From: UBA4722 sp041690995
GTDB lineage: Bacteria; Pseudomonadota; Gammaproteobacteria; DSM-16500
DNA: 64,000 nt
Direction: 5' to 3'
Assembly: GCA_041690995.1 (NCBI GenBank)
Contig: JBEPVM010000002.1
Span: 1-64,000, forward strand
In this document: piece by piece, positions 33,432 to 43,700 of the stretch
How the letters are laid out: each line of letters starts with the position of its first letter
Position numbering within the stretch: the stretch's first letter is position 1
Translations under genes and position numbers: made by a program
The notes under the pieces: generated by a model
Told to the model about the DNA's origin: nothing
The model's input: the letters and a program-made list of their open reading frames with translations, nothing else
The model's database searches: none

Positions 33432-34979
33432 ATGCAACAAACGCAATTAAGTCCCATAGAAATAAGTGAGTTAATCAAACAGCGCATTGCGCGTTTTGAT
33501 ACAAAAGCCGAAGTGCGTACCGAAGGTACTGTCGTCAGTTTTAAAGATGGTATTGCACGTATTTATGGCTTGGCTGATGTGATGCAAGGCGAAATGGTCA
33601 AATTTGCCGATAATATTTATGGCTTAGCATTGAACCTGGAAGCTGATTACGTTGGCGCTGTTTTGTTAGGCCGTTCCGATCAATTAGTTGAAGGCCAGAC
33701 AGTAAAATGCACAGGGCGAATTCTGGAAGTGCCTGTAGGTGAAGCATTATTAGGACGTGTGGTCGATGCATTGGGAAATCCTATTGACGGAAAAGGTGCT
33801 ATTCATACAACCGAAACTGCGCCTGTCGAAAAAGTGGCACCAGGCGTTATTTTCCGCCAACCTGTTTCCGAACCTTTACAGACTGGATTAAAAGCCATTG
33901 ACTCCATGGTTCCAATCGGTCGTGGTCAACGCGAGTTAATTATTGGTGATCGACAAACAGGTAAAACAGCCGTAGCAGTTGATGCGATTATTAATCAATG
34001 TGGCACAGGCGTGAAATGTATTTATGTTGCGATAGGACAAAAAGCATCCTCTATTGCAGCAGTGGTGCGTAAATTAGAAGAGCATGGTGCAATGGCGCAC
34101 ACTATTATTGTGGCAGCACCTGCAGCAGAAGCGGCTGCATTGCAATATATAGCGCCTTATGCGGGCTGTACCATGGGTGAATATTTCCGTGATAAAGGTG
34201 AAGATGCTTTAATTATTTATGATGATTTAACAAAGCAGGCATGGGCGTATCGCCAGATTTCATTATTGTTACGTCGCCCACCAGGTCGGGAAGCCTATCC
34301 TGGGGATATTTTTTATTTGCATTCACGTTTATTAGAGCGCGCATCGCGTGTGAATTCTGCTTATGTAGAAAAAATGACGCAAGGTAAAGTGAAAGGCAAG
34401 ACGGGTTCATTAACGGCTTTACCCATTATCGAAACGCAAGCAGGTGACGTATCTGCGTTTGTTTCCACGAATGTTATTTCGATTACAGATGGCCAAATCT
34501 TTTTAGAAACGGATTTATTTAATTCAGGCATTCGTCCAGCCATTAACGCGGGTCTTTCTGTATCCCGTGTGGGCGGCGCGGCACAAACTAAAATTATTAA
34601 AAAATTGGTTGGTGGTATTCGTATTGCATTGGCGCAGTATCGCGAACTTGCAGCTTTCTCACAATTCTTGTCAGATTTGGATGAAGCAACACGTCAGCAG
34701 CTTGAACGTGGCCAACGCATTACTGAAGTCATGAAGCAAAAACAATATCAACCCTTGTCCGTTGCTGAAATGGCATTAATTTTATATGCAGCCAGTGAAG
34801 GTGATCTTGATTATCTTCCTCTGAATAAAATTGCTGATTTCGAGCATGGTCTATTAGGTCATGCACGAGCCACTCATAGCGATTTCATGAAGAAGGTGAA
34901 TGAAACAGGTGATTACAATACAGATATTGTTAATACACTGAAAATGATTATCGCAGAATTTAAGAAAATTTATATATAA
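33432..34979 (+). CDS. atpA: ATP synthase F1 subunit alpha
   Basis: 515 residues, full length. P-loop GDRQTGKTAVAVDA (~171), the non-catalytic nucleotide site, and the signature PAINAGLSVSRVGGAAQ near 367-383. The N-terminal beta barrel (RTEGTVVSFKDGIARIYGL) is intact. Confidence 0.98.
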   Translation: MQQTQLSPIEISELIKQRIARFDTKAEVRTEGTVVSFKDGIARIYGLADVMQGEMVKFADNIYGLALNLEADYVGAVLLGRSDQLVEGQTVKCTGRILEVPVGEALLGRVVDALGNPIDGKGAIHTTETAPVEKVAPGVIFRQPVSEPLQTGLKAIDSMVPIGRGQRELIIGDRQTGKTAVAVDAIINQCGTGVKCIYVAIGQKASSIAAVVRKLEEHGAMAHTIIVAAPAAEAAALQYIAPYAGCTMGEYFRDKGEDALIIYDDLTKQAWAYRQISLLLRRPPGREAYPGDIFYLHSRLLERASRVNSAYVEKMTQGKVKGKTGSLTALPIIETQAGDVSAFVSTNVISITDGQIFLETDLFNSGIRPAINAGLSVSRVGGAAQTKIIKKLVGGIRIALAQYRELAAFSQFLSDLDEATRQQLERGQRITEVMKQKQYQPLSVAEMALILYAASEGDLDYLPLNKIADFEHGLLGHARATHSDFMKKVNETGDYNTDIVNTLKMIIAEFKKIYI

Positions 34980-34999
34980 GTTAGGGAAGGTAGCAGCGT

Positions 35000-35863
35000 A
35001 TGCCTGCAGCAAAAGAAATTCGCACCCAAATTCGAAGTATTCAAAATACCCAGAAAATTACGCGGGCGATGGAAATGGTAGCTGCGAGTAAAATGCATAA
35101 AGCGCAGGCTCGTATGCAGCAGGCTAAACCCTATGCAGATGAAATTTTACGAGTCATGGGCCATTTAGCAAAAGGCCATCCAGAATATCGTCATCCGTAT
35201 TTACAAGTGCGTGATATTAAACGGGTTGGTTTTATTGTTGTCACCAGTGATCGCGGCTTATGTGGGGGTTTAAATTCAAATTTATTAAAAAATTCGCTGC
35301 AACATATTAAAAAATGGAAAGACCAAGGTGCAGAAATTAGCCTTTGTCTTGTGGGCACAAAAGCAGAAAATTTTTTCAGACGAGTGGGCGGACAAATACT
35401 AGGCCACGCAAATCATTTAGGGGATGCGCCCAAGCTGGTTGATTTAGTCGGCGTTGTTCAAGTGATGTTAACAGCTTATAAAAATAATGAAATTGATGCA
35501 CTTTTTTTATGTTCCAATGAATTTGTCAATACGATGAAACAAGAACCAAGAATACAGCAAATGCTGCCTATTCTCCCATCGACAGAGGAAAAATTAGAGC
35601 ATTATTGGGATTATATTTATGAACCCGATAATGCCAGAGAATTATTAGATAAATTGTTAAGTCGTTATATCGAATCGCAAGTGTATAGAGGCGTCATTGA
35701 AAATATAGCCTGCGAGCAAGCAGCGCGTATGGTTGCAATGAAGAATGCAACCGAGAATGCGTCTGACTTAATTGATGATTTGCATTTAATTTATCATAAA
35801 GCACGTCAAGCAGCGATTACACGAGAGCTTTCAGAAATTGTTGCAGGAGCTGCAGTAGTATAA
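35000..35863 (+). CDS. atpG: ATP synthase F1 subunit gamma
   Basis: 287 residues. N-terminal coiled coil AAKEIRTQIRSIQNTQKITRAMEMVAASKM, the Rossmann-like middle with VTSDRGLCGGLN, and the C-terminal helix ending ITRELSEIVAGAAVV. This is the rotor shaft. Confidence 0.97.
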   Translation: MPAAKEIRTQIRSIQNTQKITRAMEMVAASKMHKAQARMQQAKPYADEILRVMGHLAKGHPEYRHPYLQVRDIKRVGFIVVTSDRGLCGGLNSNLLKNSLQHIKKWKDQGAEISLCLVGTKAENFFRRVGGQILGHANHLGDAPKLVDLVGVVQVMLTAYKNNEIDALFLCSNEFVNTMKQEPRIQQMLPILPSTEEKLEHYWDYIYEPDNARELLDKLLSRYIESQVYRGVIENIACEQAARMVAMKNATENASDLIDDLHLIYHKARQAAITRELSEIVAGAAVV

Positions 35864-35912
35864 AAATATTCTTTTATGAACAGAATGATTAATGATTATA
35901 GAGGTAATGTAA

Positions 35913-37310
35913 ATGAATGTAGGTAAAATTATAGAAATCATCGGCGCTGTCGTTGACGTAAAGTTCGCACGTGATACTGTTCCTAAAATTTATCATGCAC
36001 TCAGAGTAGAAGAAACAAACTTGGTGCTTGAAGTGCAACAGCAATTAGGTGATGGCGTAGTGCGTACCATTGCAATGGGTGCAACAGATGGGTTGCGTCG
36101 CGGTATGAACGTGACTGATACAGGAGAGCCTATTACAGTCCCTGTGGGAAAAGAAACATTAGGCAGAATTATGAACGTGTTAGGGGATCCTATTGATGAA
36201 GCGGGTCCGATTGATACTCAACAGCGTTTACCTATTCATCGTTCTCCACCTGCTTTTGCCGACCAAGCTGCGTCAGAAGAATTGCTAGAAACAGGTATTA
36301 AAGTTATTGATTTAATTTGTCCTTTTGCGAAAGGCGGTAAAGTGGGTTTATTTGGCGGTGCTGGTGTTGGAAAAACCGTTAATATGTTAGAGCTGATTCG
36401 TAATATTGCGATTGAGCATAGTGGGTTTTCTGTATTTGCAGGCGTTGGCGAACGAACGCGTGAAGGCAATGATTTTTATTTAGAAATGAAAGAATCTAAA
36501 GTATTAGATAAAGTTTCTTTAGTCTATGGCCAAATGAATGAACCACCGGGTAATCGTTTGCGAGTCGCATTGACTGGCTTAACAGTCGCGGAAAATTTTC
36601 GTGACGAAGGCCGCGATGTCTTATTATTCATTGATAACATTTTCCGTTATACCTTGGCAGGTGTGGAAGTATCTGCACTCTTAGGCCGTATCCCTTCTGC
36701 TGTCGGTTACCAACCCACATTAGCGGAAGAAATGGGTATGTTGCAAGAGCGAATCACCTCGACTAAAACAGGATCAATCACCTCGGTGCAAGCGGTTTAT
36801 GTGCCAGCCGATGATTTAACAGATCCTTCTCCTGCAACAACGTTTGCGCATTTAGATGCAACAGTCGTGTTGTCACGTCAAATTGCAGAAATTGGCATTT
36901 ATCCAGCGATTGATCCTTTAGATTCAACAAGCCGTCAGTTAGATCCTTTGATTGTTGGCCAAGAACATTATGATGTGGCATTGGCTGTGCAAAGAACATT
37001 ACAGCGCTATAAAGAATTAAAGGATATTATTGCCATTTTAGGCATGGATGAATTATCTGAAGAAGATCGTTTAGTTGTGACGCGCGCGCGCAAAGTACAA
37101 CGCTTTTTATCACAACCTTTCTTCGTAGCAGAAATATTTACAGGCGTTCCAGGCCGTTATGTACCGATTAAAGAAACCATTCGAGCATTTAAAGGCATTG
37201 TAGAAGGTAATTATGATCATTTACCTGAACAAGCTTTTTATATGGTCGGTACGATTGAAGAAGCAGTAGAAAAAGCGAATATGCTGAAAGAAAAAGAAAC
37301 TGTAAAATAA
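35913..37310 (+). CDS. atpD: ATP synthase F1 subunit beta
   Basis: 465 residues. P-loop GGAGVGKTVNMLEL (~149), catalytic Glu in GVGERTREGNDFY, Walker B LLFIDNIFRYTLAG, and signature PAIDPLDSTSRQLDP. All catalytic parts are present. Confidence 0.98.
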   Translation: MNVGKIIEIIGAVVDVKFARDTVPKIYHALRVEETNLVLEVQQQLGDGVVRTIAMGATDGLRRGMNVTDTGEPITVPVGKETLGRIMNVLGDPIDEAGPIDTQQRLPIHRSPPAFADQAASEELLETGIKVIDLICPFAKGGKVGLFGGAGVGKTVNMLELIRNIAIEHSGFSVFAGVGERTREGNDFYLEMKESKVLDKVSLVYGQMNEPPGNRLRVALTGLTVAENFRDEGRDVLLFIDNIFRYTLAGVEVSALLGRIPSAVGYQPTLAEEMGMLQERITSTKTGSITSVQAVYVPADDLTDPSPATTFAHLDATVVLSRQIAEIGIYPAIDPLDSTSRQLDPLIVGQEHYDVALAVQRTLQRYKELKDIIAILGMDELSEEDRLVVTRARKVQRFLSQPFFVAEIFTGVPGRYVPIKETIRAFKGIVEGNYDHLPEQAFYMVGTIEEAVEKANMLKEKETVK

Positions 37311-37328
37311 CATATTAGGTTGTAAGGT

Positions 37329-37754
37329 ATGATGACCCCGACATTACGGTTAGACATAGTCAGTGCTGAAGAGGCTATTTTTTCTGGTGAAGCAGAAATG
37401 GTATTTGTAACTGGGCAAATGGGTGAACTCGGTATTGCCCCAGGGCATGCTCCTCTATTCACATCGCTCAAGCCTGGCAATATTCGCGCAATATTACCGG
37501 GTCAAGCAGAAGAAATTTTTTATATGAAAGGCGGTATGTTAGAAGTACAGCCCTTTATTGTGACGGTATTAGCAGATACTGTGGTACGTGCGCACGATAT
37601 TGATGAAGCATCTGCCTTGGAAGCGAAAACACGCGCCGAGCAAATACTCTCCGAGAAAAAATCAGGGATTGATTTTGCCAAAGCAACGGCAGAATTATCA
37701 GAAGCCATTGCACAGATACGCGCAGTGCAGCGCTTGAAAAAAAGATTAAAATAA
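37329..37754 (+). CDS. atpC: ATP synthase F1 subunit epsilon
   Basis: 141 residues. The N-terminal beta sandwich has VDIVSAEEAIFSGEAEMVFVTGQMGELGIAPGHAPL-type sequence, and a C-terminal helical pair ends in a basic KKRLK. It ends the complete atpIBEFHAGDC operon. Confidence 0.95.
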   Translation: MMTPTLRLDIVSAEEAIFSGEAEMVFVTGQMGELGIAPGHAPLFTSLKPGNIRAILPGQAEEIFYMKGGMLEVQPFIVTVLADTVVRAHDIDEASALEAKTRAEQILSEKKSGIDFAKATAELSEAIAQIRAVQRLKKRLK

Positions 37755-37794
37755 TTTAGTAATGTAGCTGAACTGACCCTTAGCAAATATAATT

Positions 37795-37857
37795 TCTATT
37801 GACTAAGGCAAGTTTAGTTGCACATCAGAATAGGTTCCCGCCTTCGCGGGAATGACA
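37795..37857. repeat. Second copy of the ftsY-rpoH palindromic repeat (partial)
   Basis: Shares ACTAAGG..AGTTTAG and then AATAGGTTCCCGCCTTCGCG and GGAATGACA with 12151-12210. The embedded stem TTCCCGC-CTTC-GCGGGAA could serve as a terminator between the convergent atpC and mdh genes. The outer arms of the first copy are not present. Confidence 0.75.
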
Positions 37858-37937
37858 CAGTTAAATGAACATTCTCCGTAACAGGCCACTCCTGGAATGC
37901 AGTGCTTACTCCATAATAAATATGTTTATTGGCAGGC

Positions 37938-38924
37938 TTATATTAATTTCAACTCCCGCACCGCATCACGTTCTGCACGTAATTCGCTTAAAGTCAGTTG
38001 AATTTTTTCCTGCCCAAACGCATTTTGCGTTAAACCCGTGACGACTTTTAATTTACCGTTTTCTGTTCGACAAGGCACAGAGAATATTAAACCTTCATCA
38101 ATACCATATTCGCCTTCTGAACAACGCGCTACAGAAAAAGTTTCGCCTGGTGCTGTATCATGCGTCAGGTTATAAACCGTTGAAAGTGCTGCATTGGCAG
38201 CTGACGCAGCAGAAGAAGAACCGCGCGCTTTAATAACTTCCGCACCACGTTTCTGGACAATAGAAATAAAATCTTTTTGTAACCAATCTGTATCTGTTAC
38301 AACCTCTGTCGCAGGTTGGCCATTAATTTTAGCATGATAAAAATCAGGGTATTGCGTAGAAGAGTGGTTCCCCCAGATAGCCATTTCAGTAATAGCACTG
38401 ACATCAACGCCTGCTTTTTTAGCCAGTTGACTACGAGCACGTAATTCATCTAGCCTTGTCATTGCAAAAAAACGTTCATGCGATATATCAGGCGCGTTAT
38501 TCATAGCGATGAGACAATTCGTATTACAAGGATTTCCTACAACCAGCACACGTACATCGTCCGCCGCATGATTATTAATAGCCTGCCCTTGCGTTGTAAA
38601 TATTTGGCCATTTATTTTTAATAGATCAGAACGCTCCATGCCGTCTTTGCGTGGCATAGCACCGACCAAGAGCGCCCAATTAATATTGCGCATGGCTTCA
38701 TTAACATTTGATGTACAGGTTATTTTTTTTAACAAAGGAAAAGCACAATCATCCAATTCCATCGCAAGACCATGAAGCGAGGGGAGAGCGGGTTCTAATT
38801 CTAATAATTGCAATTCCACTTCTGTATCAGACCCTAGCATTTGTCCTGATGCAATGCGAAAAACCAATGCATAACCAATTTGACCCGCAGCGCCAGTAAT
38901 GGCAATCTTGACACGTTTTTTCAT
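37938..38924 (-). CDS. mdh: Malate dehydrogenase
   Basis: NAD-dependent malate dehydrogenase of the TCA cycle, 328 residues. It is of the cytosolic/plant-like type found in Coxiella and Legionella: ITGAAGQIGYALVFRIA Rossmann loop, VGAMPRKDGMERSDLL, NPCNTNCLIAM, MTRLDELRARSQLA with substrate Arg, and the catalytic His in IWGNHSSTQYPD. GGGGAG precedes the ATG. Confidence 0.96.
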   Translation of the reverse strand: MKKRVKIAITGAAGQIGYALVFRIASGQMLGSDTEVELQLLELEPALPSLHGLAMELDDCAFPLLKKITCTSNVNEAMRNINWALLVGAMPRKDGMERSDLLKINGQIFTTQGQAINNHAADDVRVLVVGNPCNTNCLIAMNNAPDISHERFFAMTRLDELRARSQLAKKAGVDVSAITEMAIWGNHSSTQYPDFYHAKINGQPATEVVTDTDWLQKDFISIVQKRGAEVIKARGSSSAASAANAALSTVYNLTHDTAPGETFSVARCSEGEYGIDEGLIFSVPCRTENGKLKVVTGLTQNAFGQEKIQLTLSELRAERDAVRELKLI

Positions 38925-38961
38925 TCTTGACTCCCCAATCTCAACAATAATTGCCGCTATA

Positions 38962-39243
38962 TTAACGCGAAATTAACCGCCCTGCCACGAACTTGTGAAT
39001 GACACTCGCTAATAATGTTTGATAGGGTAACCCTTCTTGCACAGCTATTCGGCGAACCATATTTAGATCAGCACTTGATACGCGAATATTAATTCGAGTA
39101 TCTCGTTTCATAAAATGCCTAGCTGCTTTTTTAGCTAACTCCATTTCTTCTTCTGCATTGTCTACAGAGACAAATTCACCTTTTTCAAAATCGCGTAAAA
39201 TATCTTTTTCAGCTTTTTCTATGTCAATTTTTGGTTTGCCCAT
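38962..39243 (-). CDS. CopG/BrnA-like antitoxin (pair 1)
   Basis: A 93-residue protein. Its C-terminal half, RDTRINIRVSSADLNMVRRIAVQEGLPYQTLLASVIHKF, is a ribbon-helix-helix DNA-binding fold. The ATG at 39243 with AGAGG 8 nt upstream is chosen; a longer reading to 39270 overlaps the toxin further. It probably represses the pair and neutralises the toxin. A close paralogue is at 55092-55397. Confidence 0.8.
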   Translation of the reverse strand: MGKPKIDIEKAEKDILRDFEKGEFVSVDNAEEEMELAKKAARHFMKRDTRINIRVSSADLNMVRRIAVQEGLPYQTLLASVIHKFVAGRLISR

Positions 39244-39550
39244 GGATTTTACCTCTTCGCCGTTTAACAATTGGCTCTAAATATTTCTTGGTATGCTTCC
39301 TACTCGGAAATATAGTTTTTAGAAAAACCTTTTGACCTTGTCGAACAAAAGGCACTAGATAAATATAGCCTTCTATATCAAGCACATAGAAGAACTGGCC
39401 TGCATATTTCTTTTTGTTAGGATGTTGAATGGTATCCAGCAAATGTCCATTATTAATATAATAAATAATTTCTTCAAAGCTAATACCCTGCTCTTCTTTG
39501 AGCGCTATGTTCTTCTCTGGATTATATTCATATTCAAGTTCTAATGTCAT
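39224..39550 (-). CDS. BrnT-like toxin (pair 1)
   Basis: A 108-residue basic protein resembling BrnT-type ribonuclease toxins: EYNPEKN...EEQGISFEEIIYYINNGHLLDTIQHPN, a GYIYLVPFV strand, then KTIFPSRKHTKKYL, comparable to the BrnT ISARKATKRE end. Toxin first, antitoxin second with a 20-nt overlap. A paralogous toxin lies at 54800-55111. Confidence 0.75.
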   Translation of the reverse strand: MTLELEYEYNPEKNIALKEEQGISFEEIIYYINNGHLLDTIQHPNKKKYAGQFFYVLDIEGYIYLVPFVRQGQKVFLKTIFPSRKHTKKYLEPIVKRRRGKIHGQTKN

Positions 39551-39771
39551 GGGAGAAGTATAGTTAATTGCTATCTAACGTCAATCTTTTAGGTGCCTAT
39601 ATAGCGACAATTTGAAATTGAAAATGCTACTGCTTCTCATACGGTTCATAATAGCGCCGATTGCCACTTTAATAACATTGAGTTCTTTATAAAAACATAG
39701 AAATTAGGGTTCAAGATAAGTTATATTTCGCAAAGAATCACATTGGGCATACTTGCGTAACGTACTTTTAA

Positions 39772-40245
39772 ATGAGTAATATAAACAATACAAAAAAAGC
39801 TTTAATCTGGATTACGAATATACTTAAAAATCACGCCATTTGCTTTCAAATAACGGGCGGGTTAGCAGCTCGCGTGTATGGCTCAACTCGAAAATTAATT
39901 GATATTGATATAGATATTTCCGAAAAGGATTTTGAAAAAATAAGAGAAGAAGTTAAACCTTTTATTATCTTTGGCCCTTCTCATTTCAAAAGTGAAAATT
40001 GGGATTTATTTCTGATGACATTGAATTATGATGGCCAGGAGATTGATTTAAGCGCTGTAGAGAATACGAGAATATATGACAATAAGAATAAAATCTGGGT
40101 TGAAATAATTACGGATTTTTCAAAAGTTCAATATAAGGATATTGATGGATTAATGCTACCTGTGATTGAGCGCGAAGCGTTGATGGCATATAAAAAAATA
40201 CTGGCTCGACCTGTTGATTTGCTTGACTTAAAATATCTTGAATAA
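39772..40245 (+). CDS. Nucleotidyltransferase-like protein
   Basis: 157 residues. ITGGLAARVYGSTRKLIDIDIDIS resembles the GG/GS...DxD core of the nucleotidyltransferase superfamily used by AbiEii-type toxins and by MNT proteins. The C-terminus has REALMAYKKILARPVDLLDLKYLE, a block common in such small transferase-like proteins. No partner antitoxin gene is adjacent. Substrate unknown. Confidence 0.6.
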   Translation: MSNINNTKKALIWITNILKNHAICFQITGGLAARVYGSTRKLIDIDIDISEKDFEKIREEVKPFIIFGPSHFKSENWDLFLMTLNYDGQEIDLSAVENTRIYDNKNKIWVEIITDFSKVQYKDIDGLMLPVIEREALMAYKKILARPVDLLDLKYLE

Positions 40246-40423
40246 TTGACCTGCACAAGTCATGCTGTTTCCCTTAATTTATAGTCAAAAAAATGTTTTT
40301 TACACCCTACAAAAATAGCAATAATAACAAGAAACATTCCAATGATTTCACTATGACTAATAGGCTCGTTCAGGAATATAAAAACAAGCACAGTTCTGTC
40401 ACGCGGTAAGCAGTCTATCTATT

Positions 40424-40648
40424 CTAAGAATGTTGTGTATGTGCTTTCACATAGGCTTTTAGAACAGCATTTATTTTTGACTGATAGCCATGTCCTTTTT
40501 GCTTAAAGTAATCGACTATATCTTCATCCAACCGTACCGAAAGATGTATTTTATGGGTTGGCATTCTCACATCTGCATCTTCCCAAAATTTTTTATTGGT
40601 TTTTGGGCTATCCTCATAATTTATATCCATATTATTTTTTTTTGTCAT
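40424..40648 (-). CDS. Orphan BrnA-type antitoxin
   Basis: A 74-residue protein. The end, IHLSVRLDEDIVDYFKQKGHGYQSKINAVLKAYV, is the ribbon-helix-helix of BrnA/DUF4415 antitoxins. The ATG at 40648 is chosen, because residues before it look non-coding; no clear ribosome site is seen. No BrnT toxin precedes it; the gdh gene lies there instead. It may be a toxin-less remnant or act in trans. Confidence 0.7.
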   Translation of the reverse strand: MTKKNNMDINYEDSPKTNKKFWEDADVRMPTHKIHLSVRLDEDIVDYFKQKGHGYQSKINAVLKAYVKAHTQHS

Positions 40649-40768
40649 AGCGCATTGATTTTTTGTATTAACTGATATAATTCGCCTAGAATTACACGAA
40701 CATATAGACAAATCAACTTTTAAATTAACGTCAGTATGACCTAAGCCGAAGATAGCTAATTTTAATAA

Positions 40769-43700
40769 TTATAGATTTGCGCGAATACCATCCGCCAGCT
40801 CCCGTAATGCGACGAAAAACATCGTATAATCAATATTAGTGCTGCCATGCAGTAATTGCAGCACCTGGTCCCACCGATGAAGCGCACGCTGATGTTTCTC
40901 CATCCATTTTTTAATGAGTTCATTGGTATTCTTTATTTTTTGATTACTGCGCAGCACGGCAATTGTCAGCATGCCTTGCAATGCATCCAGCTCATCCCGC
41001 AAGGTGAGACGTGCTAATGTATTCCAATGCCCTTCACGTGGGTCCGTTGAGATTTGATCACGAAACCATACGAGATTAAATGCGCCGCCCACATCAAAAT
41101 AAATTTTTGCCGTTTGAATTAAATCAAATTTATGTCGGGTAGAAATCTCGATAATATTTAACGATGTATATAATGCTCTAAAAACAGCTATTTTATTGGC
41201 GACTTCCTTAGGGATACCATGGTCTGTAAATTTTCTAACGAGATCCGTCAGATAGTCTTTCGTTATTCCGCTAATCAACCTCGGTGTCACCTCGGCTAAC
41301 TTTTTAACGCCCGCAGAAAAATGCGTGACAGTTTTTTCAATATCGCCTTGCAAATAGTGGCCTCGAGTGAACCACCGAGTGGAAAGATTTAAAAGCGAGC
41401 GCACATAGTGAAATAATTCATATTGCAATGCCACGGAAATTTTTGTACCCAACGAATCAATAAGCCTTTTGAGATTAGGCGCATCAAATACACGAGATGA
41501 AATTTCATGCGCCGTGATAATGTCTGAAATGGTCGCTCCCATTTCAACTTCGGCGCGATAAGCAAATGTCACACCCATCTCATTGACAATTTGATTGCTT
41601 AACTGTGTCGCGATAATTTCTCGCCGCAAACTGTGGTGCCGCATAAAATCACTATAAGATTTTTTTAATGTTTTTGGAAATGCATTTTCAAGCACTCGTA
41701 TAAAATAAGGATTTTCTGGTAAGCTGGATTTCAAAATTTCATTTTTAATATGAATTTTGCTATAAGATAATAAAACAGCAACTTCGGGACGAGATAATCC
41801 TGTTCCAGATGCTTTTCGATCTAAAATGGCTTTATCATCAGGTAAAAATTCTACGGTACGATCTATAATTTTTTCAACTTCTAAATCTTTAAGATAATTT
41901 TGATAAAGCCCCATATATCGTGCAGCGCTGAGTGATGAAAAACTCATGGCAAGCGATTGATCATAATTATCTTTTAATACTAACGCTGCGACTTCATCCG
42001 TCATGGCGGCTAATAAGACGTTACGTTTTTGAGTGGTTAATTTACCTTTGGCGACCACCGCGTCTAATAATATTTTGATATTCACTTCATGATCAGAACA
42101 ATCTACGCCTGCAGAATTATCAATAAAATCAGTGTTGATGAGTCCGCCTTTCAATGCATACTCAACACGACCGAGCTGTGTAAACCCAAGATTGCCCCCT
42201 TCGCCAACAATACGACAACGCAATTCATTGCCATTAATGCGACAAAATTCATTGGTTTTATCACCCGCATCTGCATGACTTTCTCTTGACGCCTTCACAT
42301 AAGTGCCAATGCCACCATTAAATAATAAATCAACCGGTGCTTTTAAAAGCGCGCGAATAAGCTCCGTAGGAGAAAGAGAATTGTCTTGCACATCTAATAA
42401 TGTTTTCATTTCCGCAGATAATATAATTGATTTACTGGTCCGTTTAAAAACACCGCCACCTGCCGAAATTAATTTTGCATTATAATCCTCCCACGAAGAG
42501 GTCGGTAAATTAAAAAGTCGCACGCGCTCTTTGTAAGATTTTTCAGGATGAGGATTAGGATCAATAAAGATATGACGATGATCAAACGCCCCCACCAGTT
42601 TAATGTGAGATGAATAAATCATGCCATTACCAAACACATCGCCGCTCATATCGCCAATACCTACTACGGTAAAATAGGTATCTTTAGCATCAATATCTAC
42701 GTTTAACTCACGAAAATGACGACGTACTGACTCCCACGCGCCACGCGCTGTAATGCCTATTTTTTTATGGTCGTAACCTGCTGAACCACCTGAGGCAAAC
42801 GCATCGCCCAACCAGAAGTCATATTCTTTTGAAATACTATTGGCTATATCAGAAAATGTCGCAGTGCCTTTGTCTGCCGCAACCACTAAGTAAGGGTCAT
42901 GATCATCATGACATACCACATCTTTCGGTGGGAGAACCTTATGATCTTTTAAATTATCTGTGAGGTCTAATAAGCTACGAATAAATAATTGATAGCAATA
43001 AATGACTTCTGCTTGAATGGTTGCGCGATCCGCATCGGCAGCAACTGTTTTTAAAACAAATCCGCCTTTCGCACCGGATGGAACAATGACTGCATTTTTA
43101 ACTTTCTGCGCTTTCATTAAGCCTAACACTTCTGTGCGAAAATCTTCAAGACGATCTGACCAGCGAATACCGCCGCGCGCGACTTTTTCGCTTCGCAAAT
43201 GAATTCCTTCTACTCGAGGAGAATAGACAAAAATTTCATAGAGAGGATGAGGCAGAGGCAATTCTGGGATGTCACCTGATTTCAATTTGAATGCAATAGA
43301 TTCTTTTGGAGAACCATCCATTCTTTGAAAATAATTTGTGCGTAATGTGGCTTTAATGAGTTGCAGGAAACGCCTCATAATACGGTCATCATCAAGACTC
43401 GTAATCTCATCCAGCGCATGAATAATTTTTTCTTCTAACCGAGCAGATGTTTTTTTTGTATGGGCAGAGGTTTTAGGGTCGTTTCTTAATTTAAAAAAAA
43501 GAATAAGGTCTTTGGCTATATCAATATGCCGTGCAACGGTTTTTTCGATATACATTTGACTAAAACGAAACCCTGTTTGATGCAAATATTTTGCGTAAGC
43601 ACGCAAAATAGCTACTTCACGCCACGTAAGTTCTGCGCCTAATATCAATTTATTGAATCCATCGTTTTCACATAATTTTGCACACACATGAACAAACCCC